Shown one piece after another: positions 12,390-24,129 of a DNA stretch of 64,000 nt. The notes under the pieces are model-generated. The model searched no databases. It had not been told where the DNA came from and saw only the letters and a list, made by a program, of their open reading frames with translations. The stretch comes from Nematostella vectensis (taxonomy: Eukaryota > Cnidaria > Anthozoa > Actiniaria > Edwardsiidae). The translations under genes were made by a program, and so were the position numbers. The stretch is taken from assembly GCF_932526225.1 (NCBI RefSeq), contig NC_064040.1:13244856-13308855 (forward strand), written 5' to 3'. Within the stretch, counting starts at the first letter, position 1; each line of letters begins with the position of its first letter.

Positions 12390-14490
12390 ATACTGTATAA
12401 CTGAAAAGAGTCCAATCCTATGAGCTAATGAGCTTATGTATTGCCAATAGTTTGCTTTAAACTTGTTAATAGGTTTTAATTAAAAGGCTTTTTCCCGGCG
12501 TGCTAAGATGCGAACTAATTAAGTATTAGGAAATACCATTGTACTGACGGTAGTTCAAAGGAGGTAAACAACAATTAGGAAAATAAATATCTTTTTATTG
12601 TTTCAAAAGTACGGTACATCTCTTAACTGATAGTAGTTATAAGGGTGTGAAATTTCTCACTCGAAAAAAAGGCAAATCGGAACTGGAGATCAAACGACTG
12701 TGTTTGTGTCTTTCATAAATTTCATAAAGGAGCAATAATCTTTATTCATCTCGGCAGAAACACCATATAAGCAAATAGGAACCACAATACAAAGTCATTT
12801 ATTCGATGCAAATCTTAGAAACATACTGATATTGAAAAATTAATAGCCACCACTATTTAAGAGCCTCCTCTTATCGACTTTACAGCGAGCAATTTTAATT
12901 AAACATGTTAACAGGATTTAAAATCTTCGTAACCGCAGTAGAGAGACCGCAGTAGAAAGTGATCAGCAAACACAGCTTTAGACACCTATAGATACCTTTA
13001 TTCTAATCCTCCATGTGTATTTTCATGGCCTCAAAACACAACGTCCACTGGAATCATCTCGGAGTGCAAGCAAAGCATTCTGGGAATTCACTGGGAAAAT
13101 TCGTCATGGAATGACCTGTTAACACGCCTCTTCCCACAGTTAGACAGATATTTTTTTTTATAAATCTTTTCACCCCAAAGCCACACAACTCCAGACCCGA
13201 GAGCGGAGCAAACAATTTTAGAGTCAATTTAGTTTTCAAAAAGACTACATTTAGTGGGGCTGTTGTAATTAATTAGAAAATTACTTTTTGATCCAAGTAA
13301 AGCCAAACAAGAAGAAATCCCCATTAATCTACCTTTGCTTGCAAACATTCGTAAACACAACACTTAATTATGCTCCAACAGACTTAATGATGTCCTAGAG
13401 CTCGCTCCTTAGCTAATAACTGTAGTATTCGAAAGCTTGGATTCCGCTGTTTCACTTTGATGGGCTGTAAAAACTAAAACGGGGAGGCGTTTGGTTTTGG
13501 TCCTTTTTTTTACCTATCTTTCCATCGTAAATTCAACCCAAAAATGGGTTAAATTCTTAATGCTACAAAGCGAACAAGTGTTAAGTCAACGTACTACTGG
13601 GTGAAAAATGAAAAAAAGAAACATTTAATAATTTCTAAGATGACTAGAGACATTTTTTTCTTATCTTTCAAGCGATCATAAATGAGAAGTAAGGTTACTA
13701 AGTGAACAAGTATCAAAGTAAAACATTTCAAAATGCAACAAAAGAAAAGTGTGTAATTTATATATGCTCATAAACATTTTACATACATTCTTTAGAATGC
13801 AAGGATGTTATTATAGAAGTTTGTTCACATTTGTCAATGATTCTATTGTTGCTTGATTAGGAAGTCCGAAAGATTGTGATTATATGTGGTTATGAAATAT
13901 CCTACCAAAGAATAAACTATTTCAGTATTGAAGATTGTATGTAACTCTTAAAAGAGGTATCAGGATGAAGTTGTGTTTTTTTCTTTAAAATATTCATTAC
14001 CCATTTATTTCATATCCTAAAACAATTTCCTTTCCGCAAACTGCAAAATAATAGTGTTAATTATTCCCACTGGGAAATATTCAATTAAAAAGTTCACACT
14101 TCGCGAGAAAGAACGTTTGTTTATTGAAAACATTCAAAGAAAAAAAATATTGTCAATTGAGTCAGCCGGCTATCTTTCGTAAACATTGTTTTGTCGTTTT
14201 TACTTTCTTAACACACCAAAAAGCATACAAAAACAGTAACATGTTAGCTGTCCGGAGATTAACCCAACCAAAGAATGGATGAGACTTTTTGTGAAAAACT
14301 TTATCTTTATCATGCCAAAAAAAATCAAGCTATTATATCTTTTAAGAAGAGATGCGAATTGCAAACAAATAGAATTGAAAAGGAGCTGCGGATATATAAA
14401 TGCGCATAAGTAACACACAAATAAGGAACAACTTTGTTTGTGTTTGCGACAGATAAATCTCCCCTCGAGACAAACTACGACAAAAGAGAC
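12390..14490. other. Intergenic, no gene recognised
   Basis: AT-rich. The last 60 bp before the next GPCR (ACTTTGTTTGTGTTTGCGACAG) resemble the region upstream of the GPCR at 25304, suggesting retained promoter or 5' UTR of a duplicated gene. No other genic signal was seen. Confidence 0.4.
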
Positions 14491-15560
14491 ATGCCAACAA
14501 CACTAGATATCTTATTAACGTCAGTACAGATTTTGCTATCGCTAATGGCGATGGCGGGGAATTCTGTGATTTTCAGGATAATTCACCGAGTCAAGGCGCT
14601 TCAAACACCCATGAATTATCTTCTGCTGAACATCGCCATATTGGACATTGTGAGCAGCGTATTTTTCTTCTTTTCAATTGTGATTTTAACACAATTCATG
14701 GAAGCGCCTTCTGTTCTAAACATCATCAGAAACAACACAAATGTAGCGGTGGCAGATGGTGTGTGTAAAAGTGTGCAGATCATGTGGCTTTCAGCCACTG
14801 TCTCGCCTGGACTACTGACATTGATTGCATTTGAACGCTACGTCGCGGTCGTGTTTCCATTCAAGAGAAACTGGCACATCACCAGGAAAAGGCTGAGGTG
14901 GTTGGTTCCACTTTGCTGGATCTTTGGGGTAGCTCTAAACGTACCTGAGACGGTGGACTATGAGCTACGAGAAAATAGTTCGAAATTGTTCGATAACGGT
15001 GCCGTGTCCGCAGTGGGTCACATTTGTTCTACCTGGAACAAGTATCTCTTATATGTACACGAAAACGATACAAAGGTTATGCAAAAAGGACGAAATCAGT
15101 CAGAATTTTCCCATACCAGCTTTACAAAATCGCAAGAAAGAGAAAAAGAAAATTGTCAGCGTTCTTCTGGCAGTGACATCGGTTTTCTTTGTTGTTTTTT
15201 GGAGGTGGTGGAATTATGTTTATCATCCAAAACTTTGATAAAGATATAAGCAAAAAACTAGGGACCTACAGCTTTGAGATGTTCAAAATTATTTTCATAT
15301 TTAACTCAGCAGTGAATCCAGTGATATATTTGTCATGCGTCAAGCGTTTCCGGGATGAGTTTGTGAAGATGTTACAACCTCGCATCAGCCGCTGTCCCGG
15401 GGCGAGGCGGTACGACATGCAAAAAGCGCGCGAAAACGGGCGAGAGACAATGACGTCATCCATGGCAATAGCGACAGAAAAAGACGTTTGCACGTTTAAT
15501 ATGAAAGTGGTTTCAAAAGACAATACCAAAATGCCTTGTGACATGACCTCAAAATGTTAA
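14491..15560 (+). pseudogene. Class A (rhodopsin-type) GPCR, frameshifted copy
   Basis: The ATG at 14491 starts MPTTLDILLTSVQILLSLMA, with TM1 Asn in GNSV, TM2 (NYLLLNIAILD), TM3, the ERYVAVVFPF motif and TM4 in one frame. The second extracellular loop is shortened near 14975-15020 and the frame changes, so TM5 (VTFVLPGTSISYMYTKT) and TM6 (KKIVSVLLAVTSVFFVVF) lie in another frame. A second change at a run of six T (15195-15200) moves TM7 (FNSAVNPVIYLSC) and the tail to a third frame, ending at 15560. The extracellular-loop cysteine found in paralogues is absent. Both shifts point to a pseudogene; a sequencing error in the T run is possible for the second but would not explain the loop deletion. 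Confidence 0.85.
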
Positions 15561-15689
15561 ATGTACAAATGCTATCCAACACCTTCATGAGAACCTGGGA
15601 TTTTCGAGCATTTCTAGCATTTCGCTACAACGTCTATCACTATAGGCCATTAGTAGCTCAGCCAATTAGAGTACAGGATTTGTGATAGA

Positions 15690-15905
15690 CCTCTAGTTGG
15701 TACATTCTAAATAACAACAATAACAATCATTGCTGTACACACAATATAAGCCTATGTTTTATTTAACATTTTGCAATGCACCAAATATATATGAAAAGTA
15801 TCTGTTCTCTCTTGTTATCAATCATAAATCAGAATTTTGATAAAATATTTGAGTGATCTTTCAAATTAGAACCTATTCTTCCCCACCAGGCACATTAGGT
15901 TTTTT
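15690..15905 (+). mobile_element. Truncated copy of the 12016-12389 MITE family
   Basis: It shares AATAACAACAATAACAATCATTGCTG-like text, the TCTCTCTTGTT block and the CCACCAGGC...TTAGGTT end with the element at 12.0 kb, but lacks the terminal inverted repeats. It lies just downstream of the frameshifted GPCR. Confidence 0.6.
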
Positions 15906-16444
15906 TGAGTGGTTACTGTAAACCACCTGACTTTCAGATACTCTGGATATATTTTCAGGAATATTTTGTTGTCATTATTGCTATATTTATTTTCATTCCC
16001 AGCTAGCAGTATGTGTTAAAAAGGGAAGAGATCTGCCAATGCGGATTTAATCAGAATTACGATCAGAAGAGTAGAAAAGAACTAGAATTGGGTATATATA
16101 TCAGGGAATAGGTATGCACATAGTTGGTCAAGAAGGCGAAGGAAACGGTTAAATCAGTTGTGTCAGACCAGGGAGTTGTCACAACTCTCACAACTCCCAG
16201 GTCAGGCGATGAAAGGACAACGCGTGCATGAGATCATAATAATGATACGAGTCTTGACTTCTATGAATGGCAATCCTGTTTTGCTGTTTATGTTACTCTT
16301 ACAATATGTATCAATCTAGTAAATAAACGAATAGAAATAAATTAAAAGTAAATAAAAGAATACGTAAACCCAGTTCCCTATAATCAAAATAAGTTAAAAT
16401 CACAATAAAACAGCCATCTTTTTGCTTTCATCGATACAACAAGA

Positions 16445-16576
16445 CATGGGGGCCCGCCCCCTTTCTAGCAGCCAAAATACAGAAAATGTATGAGACATTA
16501 TCTCAAATGCAGGAAAAAAAATCCTTGAAAGGGTCTTACGGGCACCCTCCTGTTAAAACTCCTGGCTACGCCGCTG
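16445..16576 (-). mobile_element. GCGTAGCCAGG family element, copy 2
   Basis: Reverse-orientation copy: it ends CCTGGCTACGCCGCTG at 16576 and its complement matches the elements at 5478 and 35716 across the whole length. About 130 bp, non-coding. Confidence 0.7.
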
Positions 16577-17072
16577 CAAGAATGTTCAAATGGGCTACTG
16601 ACTCTATCCATGAGGGCGAAATCAAAATGTCAAACCTCAATAGTAGCTCGATTGATATATCGAAAAGCGTTTTCTAGTCTGGTCACTTTCGCTACGAAAG
16701 GCTTTAACTTATAGCCTATAGTAGGTCAACAAATCGGAATGCCGCATTGTTGATAGGATGTAATGATTAAGTGTGATTTGACTAAATTTTGTTATTTTCA
16801 TTCTCGGGGTTTAATAGCAATAGCCTTGCTAATCTCATATTCTTATTAAGAGTTTAGTCTGACCCTTATATTGTTTTATTGGCAGCCATTAGCGTTTTCT
16901 TCTTGTGCTCATCACTCATCTCTAATCCTTGCTGTGCTAATGCAAGCAAAAGTTGATGGTTGCTAATATTTTTTATCAAAAGTACGGCTATAGACAAATC
17001 GGGATAGTGCCCTTGGACATCATTAAGTCTATTAGGGAATAATTGAGTCCGGTGCTTATGGATGTTTGCAAG

Positions 17073-18096
17073 TAGCCTGAGTATCGGGCGATTTTAATTT
17101 TCAAAAGTCGGAGAGGAAAAATAAAAGTACGCCTGACACAAATACTAGACGCGACGCCTGCCGCCTCTTTTCAGGCCACTGTCAAAATATGTCGGCTGTC
17201 AATTTTCCAATGACTCACGCGGTGGCACGATCAAATGCCCAAATCAAATTATAAACAACATTTATGTTAAACAAAACTACATTGGTGTTATATGCAAGGG
17301 TAACAATTTTAGTAACGACGAACCCCGGTGAGAGTAACTTTTTATGCTAAATGATTTGAAACGCAAAGATAGTTCACGGCTCAGGAAATTTACGATTTAA
17401 GTATATGACTGCAGATCCACACATCACTAAATCACAACAAGATATTCACATCACCAATTTACTACAGGCTTTTTCGTCTAAACCGCCGTTCGAACACAAA
17501 TGCCATTATTTGATAAGCTCACTCAATCAACAACTCGCGGGAAGTGCCGCAAACAATCCCAAGCATTCTTCGTGCTCTAACAGACAAATTTCTCGAATTT
17601 TCGGCGCCTGGTCTGTCTAAAAATTTGATAGCTACTACAAATGATGTCTGTAGTATTAAGCAGCTTCTATGACATCCAGCGCCTTTGATATAACTAGCAG
17701 ATCTTCGCTTCGAAAAACGATACCAATGAGAAATAAACACACGCAATGACCGGCCTTGGCAATATATTTGAACATCTAACCTGAGTATCAGGCGGAATTT
17801 TTCCGAAGAAAATGAAGAGAGGAATTTTTTTTTTTAATGTTATAGAAAACGATTTCTCGCAAGGTCAATAGCACTTTTTGGAGTCCGCCATTACTCTGGG
17901 AACAAGCAGTCGACGGGCTAGGGTACTATATATAGCTAAACCAATCAGCGCGTCCCATTCGAGTACTCTTTGTTTTTTTGACCAATCAGGAGCCATGCCG
18001 GAATCCGGCATGAGAACATGTGATCTGAACAGTACTTGTATCAGGCCCTTGTCTCGCCGGCGCGATAGAAACATGGAGGGCCTGATACTCAGGTTA
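17073..18096 (+). mobile_element. TIR element with 9-bp target duplication (Mutator-like by TSD), copy 1
   Basis: Flanked by a perfect 9-bp direct repeat GTTTGCAAG (17064-17072 and 18097-18105). The ends are inverted: TAGCCTGAGTATC and GATACTCAGGTTA. A third copy of the end motif, CCTGAGTATCAGGC, lies inside at 17780-17793, so the right-hand 315 bp look like a complete small element within the larger one. A perfect 19-bp palindrome (17994-18012, CATGCCGGA-A-TCCGGCATG) is subterminal. A second copy sits inverted at 49211-51012. No transposase was recognised. Mutator-type elements make 9-bp duplications; the superfamily is inferred from that alone. Confidence 0.8.
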
Positions 18097-18105
18097 GTTT
18101 GCAAG

Positions 18106-19334
18106 CAAAGGTGGATTCATGGGGATTTTTTCTTGTTTGGCTTTGCCTGGATGGGAAAATTATTTACAAGGGATTCCTCTGGAATCTCGAAGTCATAAAT
18201 TGGGCATTTTTTCGTCGTCGTCGTCGTCGTCGTTATCGCCAAAACGACATTTTCGTACCCAGATCCTTTCTTATAGATTTTGACCGAGATGCACTGGATA
18301 CAAACAAAGTCACAGGATCAAAACTCACATACGATTGCTTCAGCCTCACGATAGGTGTACAAATCTTATCTAAAGCGAACTACAGGTACCACCATTACAA
18401 ATAACTCAACTACAAAAACGCAGAAACAAGGATTGTTAGTAAGCTTACTATAAAAGATAAGACAAGAGACGTGTTTACGAACATCCATGTGTTTATCAAA
18501 GTGTACGTAACGCCATGTTACATGGATGAGTACAAACCTTGCTTCTTTTATTATTTTTCCTTCAAGGAAGTATATTAGCTTTACGTATTTTATAATATTA
18601 AGCATAATATTTACTATTTTAGGATATAAAACTGTCCAGTTTTTCGATTGCTATGGTAGTCAAAGACATATTTATTAGAATTGGTTGCTTTATTCACTCT
18701 CAGACATTTTAATGAACATCTCTTCACAGAAGTATTGGTGAGTCCTGAACTAGTACAATCCAAGAGATAGTTAACTTACAACATTGACTTTGAAGCATTT
18801 TTACCATAAATGATGTACACATAGAAGGAGTCTTAAATGTTTAAGATTGAGTTTATACAAGTTATTTTTAAAGTTACAGTTAAAAAATATAAATGTAAGT
18901 AGTAGTAGCCTGTTATCTACTGCATTAACTAATTATTTAAGAATTATTTGAAGTAGCATTAGCAATCGGTTTTTTAGCTAAATTTACATCGAGTCAAAAT
19001 ATTGAAAGAAAAATTAGCAGCATTTGTACAGCCATAAACAGCCATTGTACTACTGCATTAAAACCATATGTTACTGTTAGAATTGTCATCAAGTTTATCC
19101 ATTCAAAGTGTATTGTCAACTTACTGTACATGAGCAAAGTAAATCAGTTTTATCAAAATTACTAAGGTTACATTTAAAGACAAAGGTACATCAGAGTTAA
19201 TTCATGCCCAAGTAGTGGAAAGTTACAGTTGTAAGTATGGGGTATTAATAGGACATTCGATTTTTTTGTAATAGTTATCTTAGTGACAGGATAACAACAG
19301 TGTGTTATTTGTAATGTAAGACCTTTCCCTTCAA
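18106..19334. other. Intergenic, no gene recognised
   Basis: Contains a short CGT trinucleotide run (about 18213-18233) and otherwise AT-rich unique sequence. No exon chain was seen. Confidence 0.4.
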
Positions 19335-20316
19335 TCAATCCATTTCTATCTTGTGACTGCATTCAATCACTGTTGCCATGGATGACGTCATTGTTCCTAG
19401 TCTGTTTTCGCGCGCTTTTCTCATATCGTACCGCCTAGCCTCTGCACAACAGCTGATACGGACTAGTATCATCTTTATAAGCTCATCCCGGAAACGTTTG
19501 ACGCATACAAAATAAATGACTGGGTTTACTGCCGAGTTGAATATAAATAGGATTATATATATTTCGACGAAATTGGCTGCCATACTTATGCCTTTCTTTT
19601 CTTGGAAAGTTTCAAAAATAAACATAATTCCACCAATTCCGAAAACAAAAAAGGAAATAGCTGTTATGCTAGAGAGAGCAGCAACAATTTTCTTTTTCTC
19701 CTTCCAGCGTCTCTGTGTAATAGCTACTGGAATGTTCAGACCAGGATGGTCCTTTTTCCATATTTTTTGTATCGTTTTTGTGTACATGAAAAATATGGCA
19801 ATCGCAGGGAATACAAATGTACAAATCAGAATAAACACAGAATATGCATAATTGTTTATATTATTAAACGTTTTCGCGCACCCGTCCTCTCGTAATTCCG
19901 CATCCACAATCTCAGGGATTGTAAGCGCTATACCCAAAAGCCGGCAAGAAGAAACCAACCACCTCAGCCTTTTCCTGGTGATGTGCCAGTTTCTCTTGAA
20001 TGGAAACACGACCACGTTCAAATGCAATCAATGTCAGTAGTCCAGGCGAGACAGTGGCTGAAAGCCACATGATCTGCACACTTTTACACACACCATCTGC
20101 CATCCGCTACATTCGTGTTGTTTCTGATGATGCTTAGAACAGAAGGCGCTTCCATGAATTGCGTTAAAATCACAACAGAAAAGAAGAAAAATACGCTGCT
20201 CACAATGTCCAATATGGCTTTTTTCCAGCAGAAGATAATTCATGGCTGTTTGAAGCGCCTTCATTTGGTGAATTATCCTGAAAATCACAGATGATGATAT
20301 CTTGTGTCGATCTCAT
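19335..20316 (-). pseudogene. Class A GPCR pseudogene, left arm of inverted duplication
   Basis: Read leftwards from an ATG at 20316 (MRSTQDII, as in the gene at 25304). About 57 bp of TM1 is missing, the TM2 region carries an insertion (LLLEKSHIGHCEQ), and an 8-bp deletion removes the Tyr of the ERY motif (FER then VVVFPF in another frame). From TM4 to the tail (19335-20027) the frame is open and very close to the 25304 gene, including FNSAVNPVIYFVCVKRFRDE and the tail RRYDMRKARENR. The disablements are confined to the N-terminal half, so inactivation appears recent. Confidence 0.88.
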
Positions 20317-21500
20317 TTTTGTAGTAGTTATGTTCTGGGAGATTTTATCCGTTTCCAATACAAACAAAGTTATTCTTTAATTGACACACACCGTCCGCTT
20401 CCACTTGTTCTTATAATGACGCTTTGACCCTAGACCCGTAAGTGAACTACGTTGAAAGTAAGTTCAATAGCAGGAATAAACTGCTGCTTACAAAGTTCAA
20501 CGTGGCGATGTTTGTTTAGCAAAAGATAATTAGTAACTGTTTGCAGTTCCTTGACTGTGTATTGTTCTGCAAGGCCCCTTGCAACCGTTAACACACGCTG
20601 TATTAGAAGAGACGGTAAACTAATTCTGAAAAAGTCGACAGATGCAGAGAGCTACCGAAATCTGAATATGTTTTTCTGATGTGTATTTGCATTAAAATGG
20701 TTGTTGTTGTTTTGTTTTGTTTTTTGCTACATTTGTGTTATCTTGTAATATATGTAATTATGTATATAGATAGATGCAAGTGGGAACACCTTCAATAAAA
20801 GGACAATGGAATTATAAATGAACTGATATTGCTACAAGGTAGCATAGATGTGATAATACATTCTGTCTTATTAGTTTTGTAATTATAGCCAATATCAGTC
20901 CGCCTTAAATTATTTTATTCTTGGGAAAGCTCTAGAAGTGATATGTAAGCATGACACCTAATTATCTATTGGAAAAGAGGAAATAAGAAGTCTGCCTGAA
21001 TTGCTTCCAGTAATTCAGATAGACAAAACTAGTAGAAAATCATGATTTAAAAAACTCACGATAAAAAAAGTTTAAGATTTATATATTAGGCTCAGATATC
21101 TTGAAATAATACTATAAATCGCTTTCTTTAGCCAGTAGAAACAAATAAGCACGGCAAGGACAAAGGAGAGAAAGTTTTTGTGTGTGTGTCATCGCTTCCA
21201 AATTTACAAATGACAATAAGAGGCTAGTGGATTCGTTAAAGCACATTGCCACCATAAACTGATTAGAAATTAAATTTTATCTGGAAAAGTAGGAAAAGCA
21301 AAGCTCCCGACGCTAAAAGAAGCGGTAATAATTACAGCTAGCCATTGCTTTTAAGCCTTCTTCATCCGTTGATTGTGTTATGAGAATGGCTCACTTTGGC
21401 CTTCATGCTGCGGATTCATTTATTATTTCATGTAATTGTTTCCGCTTGTTTTCAAACTCAGGAGATTTTCAATCGAACGCAGGAGAGTAGTTGTGCGTTA
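19335..21500. repeat. Left arm of about 2.1-kb inverted duplication
   Basis: Besides the GPCR body, its reverse complement matches 24130-26377 in non-coding sequence. Examples are the region around 20381-20400 against 25236-25254 (TTGACACACACCGTCC against GGACGGTTGGTGTCAA), 20760-20860 against 24790-24890, and 21455-21480 against 24135-24160 (GAGATTTTCAATCGAAC against GTTCGATTGAAAATCTC). The match therefore extends well beyond the gene. Confidence 0.85.
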
Positions 21501-22125
21501 ATTTCACCAATTATTAGAGACCTTAAGATCCAGGTTTTTGGCGATTTCTGGCTGACCGCGAACCGCAAGCGGTCACGTGACCGGGGCTTGCCGTCGCGTT
21601 TGCCGTTCGAAGTTCACGTTTTGAACTGATGGGACTCCTTCTAGAGGTAAGTCATTCATGGCAAGGTTTTTCGTATTTTTGAACACCGAAATCCCACGTT
21701 AAACACAGAAAGTTAGCTTTTACTATGTGTTACCTTTCAACTGATTTTTGTTTTACAATAAAAAAAATACTTTTGAGAATATTTTTTTAAGCGCAAAGTC
21801 AAAGTGGTCGTCATGAATGAAAACAAACGTGGCGCCGAGTTCCATGCTTTTTGGCAAACCTATTGATTTGAAGAAAATCGTAAGCTTATCGATGCAAAGA
21901 CCTTGTTTCCGTAACAGTTTTGTTATAGCAATGTTTTAGATGGTTCCTTTTAGATGGCCATTGCTATACAATGATTTGGACAGAAACCTCGAATCTTAAT
22001 TCCAAAAATGGGCATACGTCTAACGTGAAACCGCAAACCGCCGCCTACGGTTTGCCGTTCGCGGTAATATGGTCTAACCTTAAGGTCTCACAAAACACTT
22101 CAAACAGTCTCTCTCTTTTTATATT

Positions 22126-22300
22126 TATGAAAGAAGAATTATCACTAGTTCAAAACTTTTATCTCAATAACTATACCATTACATTCTGGTAACGTTGCTA
22201 TAGATAACGCATTGTCCCTCGCCTGTTTTCGCGCGCTTTTTGCATATCGTACCGCTTTGTCTCTGTTCAGCAGCTGAAAAAAACTCTCTATTTTTATTTA
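22126..22300. repeat. Tandem partial duplication of a GPCR 3' end
   Basis: The stretch up to about 22290 repeats the sequence that ends the intact GPCR at 22343-22490: GTTGCTATAGATAACGCATT against GTTGCTATAGATGACGTCATT, and TTTTCGCGCGCTTTTTGCAT in both, followed by the CAGCAGCTGA block. It is a roughly 190-bp local duplication of the last codons and 3' flank. Confidence 0.85.
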
Positions 22301-22342
22301 TGAAAGCAGAATTATCACTTTTTAAAACTGACTTTTATTATT

Positions 22343-23455
22343 CTAGTTCAAAACTTTTATCTCAATAACTATACCATTATATTCTGGAAACGTTGCTATA
22401 GATGACGTCATTGTCCCTCGCCTGTTTTCGCGCGCTTTTTGCATATCGTACCGCTTTGCCTCTGTACAGCAGCTGATAAAAACTCGTACTATCTTCAAAA
22501 ACTCATCCCGAAAGCGTTTGACACATGTCAAATAAACGACTGGATTTACTACCGAGTTGAAAATAAAAAGGGTTTGGTAAATGTAATAAAAATAGTATCC
22601 CAGTCTTCGCGACATTTTGTCAAAAGCATATAGAACAAACATAATAGCTCCATTCCCAAACACGACAAAGAAAATAATAGTCACCGTCAACAGAACAGTA
22701 ACTATTCTCTTTTTCTCTATTTTGCGGTTTCGCAAGAGTCCGTCTGGGAGATTAGCCGTTGCTTCGTCCTTTTTCCATATTTTATGTATTGTTTTTGTGT
22801 ACATGAAAGAAATGGCAATCACAGGGAGCACAAATGTGAATAACAGAAAGACGACCGAATAAACCTCATTGTTTATATGACTAAACGATTTTATGCAAGC
22901 ATTTCCTTGGAATTCATAGTCCACCATCTCAGGTACGTTTAGAGCTACCCCAAAGATCCAGCAAAGTGGAACCAACCACCTCAGCCTTTTCCTGGTGATG
23001 TGCCAGTTTCTCTTGAATGGAAACACGACCGCGACGTAGCGTTCAAATGCAATCAATGTCAGTAGTCCAGGCGAGACAGTGGCTGTAAGCCACATGATCT
23101 GCACACTTTTACACACACCATCTGCCACCGCTACATTCGTGTTGTTTCTGATGATGTTTAGAACAGAAGGCGCTTCCATGAATTGCGTTAAAATCACAAT
23201 TGAAAAGAAGAAAAACACGCTGCTCACAATGTCCAATATGTCGATGTTCAGCATAAGATAATTCATGGGCGTTTGAAGCGCCTTGACTTGGTGAATTATC
23301 CTGAAAATCACAGAATTCCCAGCCATAGCTATCAGTGATAACAAAATCTGTATAGACGTTAAGAAAGTTTCGAGTGCTGTTAACATATTGTCGAAGTTGC
23401 AGCTAAGCAGACGAAGGTCTCCAACTAATTTATATTTGTCATTTATATAGCTCAT
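22343..23455 (-). CDS. Class A (rhodopsin-type) GPCR, intact, single exon
   Basis: A 370-residue single-exon receptor from the ATG at 23455; alignment with paralogues suggests M24 (codon at 23386) may be the true start. It has seven hydrophobic segments: TM1 with GNSVIF, TM2 with MLNIDILD, a Cys before TM3 (DGVCKS), TM3 ending FERYVAVVFPF (DRY variant), TM4 (RWLVPLCWIFGVAL), an extracellular-loop Cys (GNACIKSF), TM5 (VVFLLFTFVLPVIAISFMY), a basic third loop (IEKKR), TM6 and TM7 with NSVVNPVVY (NPxxY). Such receptors couple extracellular ligands to G proteins at the plasma membrane. The ligand is unknown; the sequence looks peptide- or amine-receptor-like but is too divergent to assign. The cytoplasmic tail carries RRYDMQKARENRRGTMTSS, shared with its neighbours. 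It lies between the inverted arms. Confidence 0.9.
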   Translation of the reverse strand: MSYINDKYKLVGDLRLLSCNFDNMLTALETFLTSIQILLSLIAMAGNSVIFRIIHQVKALQTPMNYLMLNIDILDIVSSVFFFFSIVILTQFMEAPSVLNIIRNNTNVAVADGVCKSVQIMWLTATVSPGLLTLIAFERYVAVVFPFKRNWHITRKRLRWLVPLCWIFGVALNVPEMVDYEFQGNACIKSFSHINNEVYSVVFLLFTFVLPVIAISFMYTKTIHKIWKKDEATANLPDGLLRNRKIEKKRIVTVLLTVTIIFFVVFGNGAIMFVLYAFDKMSRRLGYYFYYIYQTLFIFNSVVNPVVYLTCVKRFRDEFLKIVRVFISCCTEAKRYDMQKARENRRGTMTSSIATFPEYNGIVIEIKVLN

Positions 23456-23547
23456 TTATGTGAAAATATTTTGACACATTTGCATTGACAATTCCTTTTT
23501 ATGAATGCTCTATTTAGAGTTATTTACAGCAGGTGAATACCCCCGAC

Positions 23548-24120
23548 CACGGGATAATGTCTCGCCTGGGCCACTGACATTGACTGCATTTAAAAGCTAC
23601 GTCGCGATCGTGTTTCCATTCAAGAGAAACTGGCGCATCACCAGGAAAAAAACTGTGGTTGGTTTCACTTTGCTGGATGTTAAGGGTAGCTCAAAACACA
23701 CCTGAGATGAATAATGATGATGTTTATTCGGTCGTCTTTCTGTTATTCACATTTGTGTTCCCTGTGGTTGCCATTTCTTTCATGTACACAAAAACAATAC
23801 AAAATATATGTGAAAAGGACGAGGCAATGGCTAATCTCCCAGACGAACTCTTGCGAAAACTCAAGAAAGAGAAAAGATAATTTTTACTGTTCTATTGACT
23901 GTTATTGTTTTCTTTGTCGTGTTTGGAAATGGGGCGATTGTCTTTGTTCTACATGCTTTACAAAAAAAAATTCCGAAGCATGGGATAATATTTCTATTAC
24001 ATTCCCTGATTACAGGTTCAACTCAGCAGTAAATCCATTTGTTTATTTGACAATTTATTTTAAAAAGAGACTGTTTGAAGCATTTTTGTATGAAACTTAA
24101 AATAATTGGTTTAAATGCAC
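23548..24120 (+). pseudogene. Class A GPCR pseudogene, heavily decayed
   Basis: It starts abruptly at VSPGPLTLTAFKSYVAIVFPF (end of TM3; the ERY Glu is replaced by Lys and the Arg by Ser), breaks frame in TM4, and loses most of the second extracellular loop. It then reads VYSVVFLLFTFVFPVVAISF (TM5) and KDEAMANLPDELLRK in a second frame, ends at a stop at 23878-23880, and continues as TM6/TM7 remnants in further frames to about 24100. TM5 and the third loop are closest to the intact receptor at 22343-23455, which lies back-to-back with it, so it is probably a broken inverted copy of that gene. Confidence 0.85.
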
Positions 24121-24129
24121 AACTACTTT

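Noticed and set aside
15643-15700. tRNA-like segment (TAGCTCAGCCAATTAGAG)
   Set aside because: It has an A-box-like stretch but no B box or complete cloverleaf; probably a decayed SINE head.
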